DNA from: Lepidodermella squamata
Lineage: Eukaryota; Gastrotricha
Direction of reading: 5' to 3'
Length of the DNA stretch: 64,000 bases
Assembly (NCBI GenBank): GCA_047495785.1
Contig: JBLDXI010000015.1
Coordinates: 1,054,001-1,118,000 of the forward strand
The notes beneath the pieces were generated by a model that saw only the letters and a list, made by a program, of their open reading frames with translations, was not told where the DNA came from and ran no database searches. Shown piece after piece: positions 32,789-42,310 of this stretch. A program made the position numbers and the translations under genes. Each line of letters opens with the position of its first letter. The stretch's first letter is position 1.

Positions 32789-35700
32789 ATGAGTGGAAAC
32801 AAGTATTTGAGAGGACTTCTTGCAACTCCTTTGATCAGATCGTTGAATGAGAACGCCCGAAGCGAGCTTATTAATAAGCTTGACGAGCTAAATCCTACTG
32901 AAATAGAGGAATTTATCACTCGACTGGTTGGCGAAGAAAACTTGGAAATCTTGAATCGGCAGCTGCAAGATTATTTCAAGATAAAAGCCTACGAGTGGAA
33001 GAGTGTTGTCAAGCAAATGTTGAAGGCTCATCGACGTCGGAAATTGCATGAGCTAATTATCGAAAATTCTAACCAGCTTTTAGGAAAAGTATTGCAATTT
33101 GAAGCTCCGCTGCACGCCAATTATCAGGTTCTGAACGTGCAGCAAATCTGTAATTTTGACCAACGGAGACAGTGGGAGCTACAATTGATGGAGGAAAAAA
33201 ATAAATACGATGCAAAACTTGTCATCGGTGCTCGAGATAATAGAGTGACTGAAATATGGGCTCACCTCTCGAGGCCGTACGACTCCGTCGAATACCTGCA
33301 ATGGCTTATTCGTAATAAAAATAAACCAGTCTGCAGTGTCAGGATGGTCCAGCGAAATCAATCTTACTCGATTTTTGGAGACCGGTATTATCGTCTCGAA
33401 TGGCAACATTTGCGGCAAGAAAGTATTCTATCGGCTTTAAGGAACTTACGCTATGCCTATGTTCACAAGCTCAAACTGACGGGACATGATCACAATTCAG
33501 GCATTATTGTCTTCTACTTAGAAGTCACTGCAACAGATGATGGAAAAATTGTGTCACTGGCTCTGTCCAACGTTCATGGCAAAAAGGTGGACAAGTTTTC
33601 TTTGGACAACTTCAAGCGTTTGACCATTTTAGCAAAGGACTGCATTACTTTGAAGACTAATCAGTACGAAAGCATTTTTGTGAAGGAGAAGATTTTGTCC
33701 GGTGACGAGATCAAGCTGCGAAAGCTTGAAAAGATAGAACAGCTTCAAGATGACGTTGTACACATACTTCTTCAAGAACCACATCATCGACAATTGAACA
33801 GTTTGCTGACTCTTATGCTAACAGCGACTGAAACAGAAGCCAACTTGGCCTTATCAAGCCGCCTAAAAACGACCGTCGATGATGACGTGATGACTACTAT
33901 TCAACTCAATCTTGCTTCAGTGAAGCAGCTTTATGAAAGTCTTCGAGCAAACGAGGCGAATTCAGCTGCTGTTGATGTTTCTGAAGTATTCAAATTTTTG
34001 ATTCATCGAGCTAACTACATCCGATGGCTAATGAGAACGGAAAGCTTGTCTGTCATCAAAGCCATGACACTTTTTGATGAGTTCAAGGCGAACCTGGCTG
34101 ATCTAATGGACAAGGAAATGGTTTTATTTCTAGGAAACACCGGTGCTGGCAAGAGTACTTGCATCAACTTCTTTTTGAGTCATCCGCTTCGCGAAGTGAA
34201 AACAAGATTTGGCGATACAGTTTGGCAAGTCGATGAAAAACATTTGGATCCTGCAACACAGGGCACGATCGCTAGGATTGGACAATCACTAGGAACCTCC
34301 GAAACTGCATTCACCAAAGGATTTCCCATTCCTCCTAGCGTTATTGATGACTTGCATCAAACGAATTCTTCGCTGTCACGGGAGGACTTGGATCAGTGTT
34401 TACTGGTGGATTCTCCGGGATTTAGCGATACGCGTGGAATAAACTATCAAATCTTGACAATGTTGAGCATTGAACAAACAATTCAGGTCGCTAGTAAAAT
34501 TCGAGCGGCTGTTTTTGTTGTTGATTACAGTCTTATTGGCGCCAATCGCTCGAGCCTCCTGGTTGAAATGTTTCATTCCTTCCGAGAAATGTTCCCCACC
34601 GCTTTCGATCCGAAGGATTCAGCAGCTAAGGATTCAGTTTTCATCTTGATCACCAAGGCGATCAATCCAGATGAAATGGAAAAATGTTTTGAAGAGCGAA
34701 TTCAAAAACTACTCGATGAAGATTCAAGTCAATTGATGCTTCAGAAAGAAGCGTCGGCGAGCATTGACGCAGCTGAAACCCGACATCGCATCTCCGTATG
34801 GAAAGCTCTTTTAAATTGGAGCAAAAAAGGTCATGTCGCCTTTGTTGACGTTGTAAATAGTGTCCAGCGCCACGAATTGCTGGAACAATTTTTGGCTAGC
34901 CCCGGCATTTCAAAACATGAGATAAATAACGTGTTCGAAAGAGAAGATTTGAAGCAAAAATTGGCGCACTATGTTAACCTGTCAACGCACACAAATTTGA
35001 ACATTATGAAGGATGTGTTGCATCGTCTCCCCATCGACATCGCCGAAGCCAAGGCAGATATCACGAGGAAGACCGTTGAAATCGAACGATGTCAGATTGA
35101 AGCCAGAGAGAGCGAAGAAAGAATGATACAACTGACAGAAAAGGTCGCTGCTACTAAAGAACAAATGGAAAAAATTAAAAAATGTGACCCGAGAGACGAA
35201 AACGTCCAGGAGGATTTGAAAAAACTTATAAAATCGATGGAAAAAGAGAATGCTTTGGTATCTGAAAGTGAAATGGTTGCTCTTAGAGCTCAAATTCAGG
35301 CGAAACAAGAAAGGATCGGCGCCATTGGCCGTGAACTGGAAGAGAGCAGCGAGCGTGTAGCAGTTGCGAGGAATCAGCAGGATGAACTCAGACGTGAAAT
35401 CATTCAATTGTCAACTGGTTTCACCGAAAAAGTATTATTCGAACACGACTACGCGGGACGAACGGAGATACGTACGATCAATTGGAAGGATGGTGGATGG
35501 GAGCGTGCGCTGCAAGAAGTTCGAGCTAGAACAGACGTCGATGTGGTAGAAGGCTCAGAGGCAACTCATAGCTTGGCAGGCTACAAAGATACTTTGCTGT
35601 GCCATGCGTATATATCCAAAGAATTTTTCATTGTACCTCGCAACGAGGAAGAACGTCGACTCTTTACTTCCTACCATCAAGGTGGAAAGTACCGAGCTAT

Positions 35701-36124
35701 ACTGCGGGGACATAAATTCAAAATGTTACGAGCGAAGGCTGCCAGCGATTCGAAAACAATGTGTTATCAGTACAACTTGATTTTCGATGGTTCACAACCG
35801 TATCCTGGTATCAAGATTTATCATGAAATTCCGAATATTGATTTGAACGACAGTTCCATTCTCAATCTGCAAGCTGAAATTGATTCCAAAGACGTTTCTT
35901 GTCGTCGCGAAGAAGCAAATGCTCGCGAATTACGCTTTGAGCAATCCAGGCTTATTGGCCATGTGAAACAGCTAGAGCAAAAACTCACGGAATGTGAAAA
36001 TTTCCTTCATGCTTCTCAGATAGCTGTGGCTCTCGAAGGCCTTGAGAACATCGTTGCTGAGTCGGATTGGCTCATTCCTTGGCGAGGACGTGAGTCGGCT
36101 GAAAAAGCAACTGGCAGAACTTGA
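32789..36124 (+). CDS. Large AIG1/septin-like GTPase, first ORF of a frameshifted locus
   Basis: 1111 residues, no introns. Residues 1-440 match nothing I recognise; the start resembles a helical bundle (LNPTEIEEFITRLVGEENLE). The G domain begins at 449 with GNTGAGKST (P-loop), then D541-S-P-G (G3, in VDSPGFSDTRG) and ITKA at about 621-624 (weak G4). This arrangement resembles AIG1/GIMAP-type GTPases of the septin-like group. A long coiled coil covers about 760-870, and a further region near 900-1030 is unknown. The frame stops at 36122-36124, 80 bases into the overlapping next ORF; coiled-coil coding continues in that other frame, so I infer a single protein of about 1,880 residues split by a one-base shift between 36060 and 36100. 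Its role is unknown; an immunity or membrane-remodelling GTPase is conceivable. Confidence 0.8.
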   Translation: MSGNKYLRGLLATPLIRSLNENARSELINKLDELNPTEIEEFITRLVGEENLEILNRQLQDYFKIKAYEWKSVVKQMLKAHRRRKLHELIIENSNQLLGKVLQFEAPLHANYQVLNVQQICNFDQRRQWELQLMEEKNKYDAKLVIGARDNRVTEIWAHLSRPYDSVEYLQWLIRNKNKPVCSVRMVQRNQSYSIFGDRYYRLEWQHLRQESILSALRNLRYAYVHKLKLTGHDHNSGIIVFYLEVTATDDGKIVSLALSNVHGKKVDKFSLDNFKRLTILAKDCITLKTNQYESIFVKEKILSGDEIKLRKLEKIEQLQDDVVHILLQEPHHRQLNSLLTLMLTATETEANLALSSRLKTTVDDDVMTTIQLNLASVKQLYESLRANEANSAAVDVSEVFKFLIHRANYIRWLMRTESLSVIKAMTLFDEFKANLADLMDKEMVLFLGNTGAGKSTCINFFLSHPLREVKTRFGDTVWQVDEKHLDPATQGTIARIGQSLGTSETAFTKGFPIPPSVIDDLHQTNSSLSREDLDQCLLVDSPGFSDTRGINYQILTMLSIEQTIQVASKIRAAVFVVDYSLIGANRSSLLVEMFHSFREMFPTAFDPKDSAAKDSVFILITKAINPDEMEKCFEERIQKLLDEDSSQLMLQKEASASIDAAETRHRISVWKALLNWSKKGHVAFVDVVNSVQRHELLEQFLASPGISKHEINNVFEREDLKQKLAHYVNLSTHTNLNIMKDVLHRLPIDIAEAKADITRKTVEIERCQIEARESEERMIQLTEKVAATKEQMEKIKKCDPRDENVQEDLKKLIKSMEKENALVSESEMVALRAQIQAKQERIGAIGRELEESSERVAVARNQQDELRREIIQLSTGFTEKVLFEHDYAGRTEIRTINWKDGGWERALQEVRARTDVDVVEGSEATHSLAGYKDTLLCHAYISKEFFIVPRNEEERRLFTSYHQGGKYRAILRGHKFKMLRAKAASDSKTMCYQYNLIFDGSQPYPGIKIYHEIPNIDLNDSSILNLQAEIDSKDVSCRREEANARELRFEQSRLIGHVKQLEQKLTECENFLHASQIAVALEGLENIVAESDWLIPWRGRESAEKATGRT

Positions 36125-38429
36125 AAAGCTGAAAAACGGACATTTGGCATATCGATTAAACTATTTACTGATCAAACAAATGCACTACGCGCTAATCGTC
36201 ACTGACCAGTCCAGTGTCATGGAAACGCTTGATCGATTTTGCGGTATGTTGGGGAAAGGCGAAATAATGAAAGATCGTCAAACTCAACCATCAGGATTAC
36301 TTGAGCAATGTCACAAGTACAAATCTTTCTACCGAGAAAATCGCGACGCATTGTCCACCCTTCGCCGGCAGTGCTTAACATCGTCCGAAGCAACCATTCA
36401 ACTGTTGAAAGCAATGGAAAATACTACGTTTTTTGAAATGTTTCGTCGTGACACTGGTGGAAGCTGGCCCGAGTTTATTTCAAACATTGAAATCGTCGCT
36501 CTCTCATCTGATGCATCAAGTACCGAAGCGTTGCTGGAAGAGCAGCATTTAGCAGTAGAAAATTTGGAAGTTTCTGCTGAGCGGGATCATCAACAACAGC
36601 AAGGTTCTTCAAGGTGGCGTGAAGAATTGATGAAATTGGCTTTCCGAAGATCAGATGAACCGATAGCTCTGGATGACTTCCAAGCTGCTGTACAGGAGCA
36701 TGGTTTCACAGCTGTCATTGTTAGTGGTAGTGGCAATTGCCTTTTCGACGCCGTCGCCGACCAGTTACAACTTCGAGAAATATCCACCACATTTGCTGAA
36801 GGTGTGGCTATGAGTGACAGCTTGCGGGAACAGGCAGCAGCTTTCATTGCCGATTACCGTGAAATGTTTTCAGATTTCATTGCTGCCCTTAATGAAAGTG
36901 GCGTCGAAGGCTATGTTGCCAATTGTGTTGAAAAAGGAATGGCAGTCGATGGGCCGATCATTAAAGCGTTGACTATGGCCATGGGATGGACGATTGTTGT
37001 TGTCCATGGTGATAGTAACCAAAAGCCAACGGTGATAAATGACGACGCCGAAACGAGGCCTGCTGTCTATCTGGGGCTCGTTGGCGGGATGAAATATGTC
37101 TCCTTACACGGTATGCCATGTGAAGATTGGCGTCAATCGATCGCCCCACCTCAAACCGAGGTTCTAACTCAGAACAAGGCTGGGAGCGATAAAAGCGATC
37201 GCGAAAGTGATCATGAATCCTCGCCAAATCCTGATCGGGATGTCGACATGAAGCCGGGAAACACTGCGGAGTTGAGCACTTTAGTAATACGTTCATCAAA
37301 CCCTGACGCCACACCAGATGCCGAAAAAACAACTGCTGAAACGAACAGCGAACCTTCACAGGCATTGGAATCAATTATATCAGACGAAAGCGCCACAGGA
37401 ATTGATGTCAAGGCGGCAATGGCCAAGACCGGTGTTGAGAAGGATGTCGATAGGAAGCCGGAGAACACTGCGGAGTTGAGCAGTGAAGTAATACGTGCAG
37501 CAAACGCTGACACGGAAGCTGTTAAACCAGATGCCGAAAAAACAACGGATACAACGAACAGCGACCCTTCACAACCATTGGAATCACTTATTTCAAACGG
37601 AAACGACACAGTCGTTGATGTCAAGGCGGCAATGGCCAAGACCGGTGTTGAGAAGGATGTCGATAGGAAGCCGGAGAACACTGCGGAGTTGAGCAGTGAA
37701 GTAATACGTGCAGCAAACGCTGACACGGAAGCTGTTGAAGTGGATGCCGAAAAAACAACTGACGAAAGAAACAGCGGCACTTCACAACCATTGGAATCAC
37801 TTATTTCAAACGGAAACGACACAGTCGTTGATGTCAAGGCGGCAATGGCCAAGACCGGTGTTGAGAAGGATGTCGATAGGAAGCCGGAGAACACTGCGGA
37901 GTTGAGCAGTGAAGTAATACGTGCAGCAAACGCTGACACGGAAGCTGTTGAAGTGGATGCCGAAAAAACAACTGACGAAAGAAACAGCGGCACTTTGCAT
38001 TCGTTGGAATCACTTATGTCTAACGGAAACGACGCCGGGCTTGTTGTCACGACGGCAATGGCCAAGGTTGATGAGGAAGAGGATTGCGACGGGAATCCAG
38101 AAAACGATGCGGAGTTGAACAGTGAAGTAAAGCGTTCAGCAAACTCTGACACGGAAGGAGTTACACCAGATGCCGAAAAAACAACTGATGTCACGAAAAG
38201 CAAACCTTCGCATTCATTGGAATCACTTGTATCGAACGGAAACGACATAGGCATTGATGTCCTGAAGGCAATGGCCGAGGCCGGTGTTGAGGAGGATGTC
38301 GATAGGTATCCAGAAAACACTGCGGAAATGAGCATTGGAGTTCAATCAGAAAACTTTGTCAAGCCCAATAATGCCGAAGGCGATGAGAAAAATGGAGAAG
38401 ACGAATGGGATAAAATCGATGATATATAA
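36042..38429 (+). CDS. OTU-like cysteine protease domain plus 71-residue repeats, second ORF of the GTPase locus
   Basis: 795 residues as an ORF from ATG 36042, but probably the C-terminal part of the GTPase protein. It opens with coiled coil (VSRLKKQLAELEKLKNG). At residues 225-360 lies an OTU-like fold: GSGNCLFDAVADQL with Cys233 in the nucleophile position, IVVVHGDS, and GGMKYVSLHG. Two expected catalytic features differ: the Asp before GNC is Ser230, and the HYxSL His aligns with Lys351 (His356 lies five residues on). The enzyme may therefore be inactive or non-canonical. Residues 400-750 are five 71-residue acidic, Thr/Ser-rich tandem repeats plus a partial one. The protein ends in acidic DEWDKIDDI. 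A deubiquitinase-like role is inferred from the fold only. Confidence 0.75.
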   Translation: MRTSLLSRIGSFLGEDVSRLKKQLAELEKLKNGHLAYRLNYLLIKQMHYALIVTDQSSVMETLDRFCGMLGKGEIMKDRQTQPSGLLEQCHKYKSFYRENRDALSTLRRQCLTSSEATIQLLKAMENTTFFEMFRRDTGGSWPEFISNIEIVALSSDASSTEALLEEQHLAVENLEVSAERDHQQQQGSSRWREELMKLAFRRSDEPIALDDFQAAVQEHGFTAVIVSGSGNCLFDAVADQLQLREISTTFAEGVAMSDSLREQAAAFIADYREMFSDFIAALNESGVEGYVANCVEKGMAVDGPIIKALTMAMGWTIVVVHGDSNQKPTVINDDAETRPAVYLGLVGGMKYVSLHGMPCEDWRQSIAPPQTEVLTQNKAGSDKSDRESDHESSPNPDRDVDMKPGNTAELSTLVIRSSNPDATPDAEKTTAETNSEPSQALESIISDESATGIDVKAAMAKTGVEKDVDRKPENTAELSSEVIRAANADTEAVKPDAEKTTDTTNSDPSQPLESLISNGNDTVVDVKAAMAKTGVEKDVDRKPENTAELSSEVIRAANADTEAVEVDAEKTTDERNSGTSQPLESLISNGNDTVVDVKAAMAKTGVEKDVDRKPENTAELSSEVIRAANADTEAVEVDAEKTTDERNSGTLHSLESLMSNGNDAGLVVTTAMAKVDEEEDCDGNPENDAELNSEVKRSANSDTEGVTPDAEKTTDVTKSKPSHSLESLVSNGNDIGIDVLKAMAEAGVEEDVDRYPENTAEMSIGVQSENFVKPNNAEGDEKNGEDEWDKIDDI
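37239..38340 (+). repeat. 213-bp in-frame tandem repeats (five and a part)
   Basis: Units begin at 37239 (204 bp), 37443, 37656, 37869, 38082 (213 bp each) and 38295 (partial), each starting with a D-V/C-D codon trio and containing PENTAELSSEV, DAEKTT and LESLISNGND. Units two to four are almost identical at the DNA level, whereas the first and last are diverged, the pattern of recent central expansion. The unit is a multiple of three, so copy-number change keeps the frame. Confidence 0.92.
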
Positions 38430-39008
38430 AATTCTGCTACCTTATAAAAGCTCGCATAAGGTACTGTTAATATAGCTATTGAAGGCTTAATTATTCAAGC
38501 TCTGATAATATTCTTTTACCCGCCTTTACCGCATGATTCAAGTAATTGTATTGTTGATGATTCTAAAAGAACTGGCGCCATAAGCAATGGCCTGGATTGA
38601 CCGATTTTTCGATTAAAATTTCAGTATTTTCGCGCTAAATCGTGTGCCTGACATGGAGCTTATAATAAAGTTCTGATAGATTATCTTATCTAATTAAGAT
38701 TGCTGTGTTGCTGGCGTCAGAGTTGGGGTTTTTCTGTAAAATGAGATAAGGCAGAACTTGAAACGCGAGATTTCTGAAGACTGCCCCAGCGATAGAATAG
38801 CTCTCCTGTCCCAGCGCAGAGTAAGTAAAGTCCCTGAAGAAAACGCTCTTCTAGAACGAACTTGAATTCTTGAACCCACGCGACGATGACCAAGAGCATT
38901 CTTGCAGTTTCGTTTAGCTAAGAAACTAAGAAGCCACTAGTTCAGGAACATCCGTTGCAGCTTTTGCCAGATTCACAGCAAACTTCTTGATCAATTCATA
39001 GCAGTTCT
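38430..39008. other. Intergenic 3' flank of the GTPase/OTU locus
   Basis: An AATAAA lies near 38663 within TTATAATAAAGTTC, a likely polyadenylation signal for the upstream gene. No gene or repeat is seen until the receptor-tail duplicate at 39009. Confidence 0.4.
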
Positions 39009-39262
39009 ATGGGCCGTAATGCTCTGCTGATGCCGCTCGGTGTTATGCTAATCAGATGCTATAGCAGGGACTTGGGGCGATCAAAAGCAACACACCAATA
39101 AAGCGAACAGCATTGATGAACAAGAAGATTTTCTGGAAATGAAGGAAAAGTTTGGAAAGTTTCCCTAAATTACGCATTTTATTATGGATCTAGCACAATA
39201 TGGACGGTAGTTGATCTCTCAATTTCGACCCATAAGCGTTGAGCCTGTTGTAGTCAACGATG
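39009..39262 (+). repeat. Direct repeat copy 2: GPCR A4 tail fragment and class C 3' end
   Basis: 39009-39150 is a clear copy of the A4 3' end (GGGCCGTAATGCTCTGCTGA, then GTTATGCTAATCAGA and ACTTGGGGCGATC) with indels that break the frame, so it is a receptor pseudogene fragment. It runs into the 3' end of the class C gene. See copy 1 at 31022. Confidence 0.78.
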
Positions 39263-41549
39263 AATGGCGATTCTTAAAGAAACACGGCAAAGCCAATGGC
39301 AGAGATACAACGGCAGACATTGTGAGACTTGTGAAAGCTATAGCCTGATGCTGCTCAACTTGGTTCCCATTTCCATTGATAGCGACGATGAGCAGCGATG
39401 CCGGTAGAAGCGTCGCTCCCGCCGCAACGCTCATGACGGAAAAATTAAGCTCAGGGCACCGTTTTGACAGTCCTTTCATTTGTTTAAGGTGAAACGCAAA
39501 TGCGAGCCCAGCGACGTAGGTCATAATTTGCACGCCAGCTATAGATCCCAGTAATCCCCAACCGGTTGAAAACTCTTGACGAAACGCGCATTGAACTGTC
39601 CAAGTTTCAACTATCATATCCAATTTGTCAATGTAATCTGGTTGGGAGGCTAGAGCTTCCACGCAGCTGATATCTTGCATTCCAAGCCAAACAGCGATGA
39701 AAGCAGTTGTTATTGCAACGAGGGTTAGACTTTCTAGAAAAGCCTGCCGATCGACCTTGGACCAAGAGACATTGGACAAGCTCACGGTTTTCCGCCAGGA
39801 TTTGAGATTGTCGTACATGGAAGCATTCGATTTCAGCACGATCGAGTTAGAGTGTTCAATCGAAGTCTTCACGTTCCGTTTCAAAGCAAACAGCCGAGAT
39901 ACCGAGGATGAGGTTACTAGTGAAGATCCAAGGCAGGATAATGTGATTGCAGTTAATAGGATTATTGGGTAACCTCCATCTATCGAATATAAGCCTGAAG
40001 AAATATTGAGGAGGACACAACCCAGTAGGCCGGCTATCTTATTGAACCTGAATTCGACTTTTCTCGGTCTTCCAATAGAGATTCCTATACCACCAGCGAT
40101 TTGAAGCACACTGAAGACAGCGACTAAAGCCCAGCAAATGATGAGGCTATTTCGTGGGAAACTAAGCCAGATCCTAGCCGTGTTAGGCCTATCAACTGGA
40201 AGGAAACCCTGAGTCCAAATCGCGTTCTCCTTTCGATCTAGTGAGTAAGAGTCGGGATCAAATTCGTCATTAGAAGTAAAATTACTCCGCATTAGTTGGC
40301 CTATAATTCTGACCCCACTAGCAGGATCCCACTGCGAAATCACCTGAACATCGCCTATTAACTGCCCAGCCGGACTGTAGCCAGTCATTCCAACTCGAAC
40401 TCCTGTAACCCTCGAATTTAAGATAGACTCGTTGGCTAGGCGAGTTACTATACCCGGGAATCGATCGTAGTCTCTCAGCGTTAGGTTGTACTCAGCTTTC
40501 AGCCGTCGTTCAGTCGCGTCTAGGACTAGGACAGCTCGCATCGCAGTGTCGTGTGGCGTGTATATCGAAACAAGGTCATCTTTCGTCGAGCTATTCATCA
40601 CAACTAACATGTCATTTTCCAACTCTAAGGCGTTGTAGCCCAAATCAGTGAGTCTCGTACTGTTCAGCGGTTTGTTCGTGGTACCTACTAACATAGTCTG
40701 CCGCAGTTGATTGACCAAGGTCGCTATTTGGCAATCAGCGGGTGTTTTGAAGTTGAATGAACCGCTCGGCATAAGGAAAACGTATCTCGGCCCTGAAATT
40801 CCGACTTTAGCAGCTTCGCATAGGAATTCCGAGGCAGTCGCTGGATTACCGAATGTCATTACAAAGATCCTGAGTCCAGTTGCCTTCAAAGACAGCATCA
40901 CGTCACGGTCGATAGAAGGAACTGCGTTGAACCAAGGGATCGAAAATCCAGCGGCTTGAGCTTTTTCAGCGAGAAACAGGGCTATGATGAAGTCTGAGAG
41001 ATTGATCGATGAGGCAATTAATCCGAATCGAGTCCAACATCCAACATCTCTCATGAACCTCAAAGTTGCGATAGGCATAGCTTTCGTGGTTGATAGGCTC
41101 AAGTACAGATTCGGGAACAAGCTGTGATCGCTGAATATAGGAGCGGAGCAAAATGCACTTAAGGATAGGGTGTCGATGTAGTTGAGAACGCGGCCGATAG
41201 CTTTACAGCCCGTTGAGAAAGCAGGTCCTATTATGATGGGAGTCTGGGGCTTCGATTCCCTGCGAAATTCCAGCGTTTTTTGGACAGATATGTAACCGAT
41301 TAGGTCATCGCGTATATCAAGCTCGAGATGGTAGTCTGGCAGCAAATCTCGTCTTGAATTCACGCGATCGATGACGTATTGGACGGCTTTCACACCGGCC
41401 AGAGCTTGACGAGTGTCGACGCCAATCAGGGAAATCAGCGTTAGTATGTGCAGTTTGTACGGTTTTGGACGCTGAGGCGAGGTCAAATTTTGAGCCTTAC
41501 AACAACTCAACAGAGTTAAAAGCATAGCGAAGTAACGGATGTGAGACAT
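39219..41549 (-). CDS. GABA-B-like class C GPCR, member C1, intronless
   Basis: 776 residues in one exon from the ATG at 41549. Signal peptide about 1-20 (ends CCKAQ). Residues about 30-440 form a periplasmic-binding-type ligand domain (LISLIGVD, PIIIGPAFSTGCK, YPxF-like FPNLYLSLS, RFGLIAS, IFVMTFG). No Cys-rich linker precedes the seven membrane segments (about 470-760), as in GABA-B receptors rather than metabotropic glutamate receptors. QGFLPVDRP resembles the GABA-B pre-TM strand. Ligand-binding specificity cannot be read by eye. Tail-to-tail with a GPCR-tail fragment and head-to-head with A5. Paralog of C2. Intronless structure contrasts with the multi-exon class A genes, hinting at an ancient retrocopy. 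Confidence 0.85.
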   Translation of the reverse strand: MSHIRYFAMLLTLLSCCKAQNLTSPQRPKPYKLHILTLISLIGVDTRQALAGVKAVQYVIDRVNSRRDLLPDYHLELDIRDDLIGYISVQKTLEFRRESKPQTPIIIGPAFSTGCKAIGRVLNYIDTLSLSAFCSAPIFSDHSLFPNLYLSLSTTKAMPIATLRFMRDVGCWTRFGLIASSINLSDFIIALFLAEKAQAAGFSIPWFNAVPSIDRDVMLSLKATGLRIFVMTFGNPATASEFLCEAAKVGISGPRYVFLMPSGSFNFKTPADCQIATLVNQLRQTMLVGTTNKPLNSTRLTDLGYNALELENDMLVVMNSSTKDDLVSIYTPHDTAMRAVLVLDATERRLKAEYNLTLRDYDRFPGIVTRLANESILNSRVTGVRVGMTGYSPAGQLIGDVQVISQWDPASGVRIIGQLMRSNFTSNDEFDPDSYSLDRKENAIWTQGFLPVDRPNTARIWLSFPRNSLIICWALVAVFSVLQIAGGIGISIGRPRKVEFRFNKIAGLLGCVLLNISSGLYSIDGGYPIILLTAITLSCLGSSLVTSSSVSRLFALKRNVKTSIEHSNSIVLKSNASMYDNLKSWRKTVSLSNVSWSKVDRQAFLESLTLVAITTAFIAVWLGMQDISCVEALASQPDYIDKLDMIVETWTVQCAFRQEFSTGWGLLGSIAGVQIMTYVAGLAFAFHLKQMKGLSKRCPELNFSVMSVAAGATLLPASLLIVAINGNGNQVEQHQAIAFTSLTMSAVVSLPLALPCFFKNRHSSLTTTGSTLMGRN

Positions 41550-42310
41550 TATCACGAAAATCGAAGGGCGAAAATGCAGATAATGACAACAAAGAGCACT
41601 TTAGCCCATACATTGTTGCGCCTCGTATTTCCGATGTTAAGTGAGCGGAAGCCGCGTTGAAATAGTATAATTATCTAATGCTTGACTAATACATGCTTAC
41701 GGCGGTTTGGCTGGCATAACAGACATGGAGGCGAAAGGTGATAACAGTCTATTATTAAGTTGATGATGTTAAAAGCTGAGAAACATGCTGCATGCATTTC
41801 CTCTGCGTCGCAAAACAGCAGACTCTCCAGGATAGGCCTTGGTGATTCATGTTCTACGCAAGGGACATTGTTTTGCTTTTGATTGCTTATGTTTTTGGAG
41901 GTAACGGATGAGAAAGGCTCTCTGCGGCTGAAATCATCCGGAAATCAGAAATACCTATCCACTTAAGAAGTAAAAAAAGAAATAATGGGACACTATGCAT
42001 ACTATATATAATCCGTTTTCTATCTTTCAGCATTCATCTAGAGTCATTCCTCGTCAACTTCGCAATCTTACCGAAATCCAGAGTGACATCTATAAATTGG
42101 ATTCATCATGCAGAATTAATCAAAATTCAAAACGCTTTAAGGTACGCTTTTTTGTTTATTGAGGTTTTTCCAGGTGCCAATTAGTGATTCAACGCAGATC
42201 TCATTTCAAGCACTTATCTACCCCAGACATCTGGCTCCAGTCGCAGCTAAATCCGACTACAAGCTGCCAGTGTAGCAACTGAGCTTTTCGACTAGTTACC
42301 AGAAAGAAAT
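41550..42310. other. Divergent intergenic region between C1 and A5
   Basis: A 761-base head-to-head spacer that must hold both promoters. CTATATATAAT at 42002-42012 is TATA-like for the plus-strand receptor, followed by a possible UTR acceptor (CTTTCAG, 42025). No other feature is seen. Confidence 0.4.

Noticed and set aside
36090-36117. A 28-base GT-AG intron joining the GTPase and OTU ORFs
   Set aside because: It would fix the frame, but other introns here are at least about 48 bases and the segment itself encodes good coiled coil in the downstream frame. A one-base frameshift is more likely.
37495-38118. Three 65-residue plus-strand ORFs spaced 213 bases apart
   Set aside because: They are the same alternative frame of the 213-bp repeat, not separate genes.
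37211-38335. 374-residue minus-strand ORF opposite the OTU gene repeats
   Set aside because: It is generated by the tandem repeats on the coding strand; the sense frame has the recognisable domain.
37239-38340. A CRISPR-like array from regular repeats
   Set aside because: Units are 213-bp, contiguous and in frame within a protein; there are no short repeats with unique spacers.
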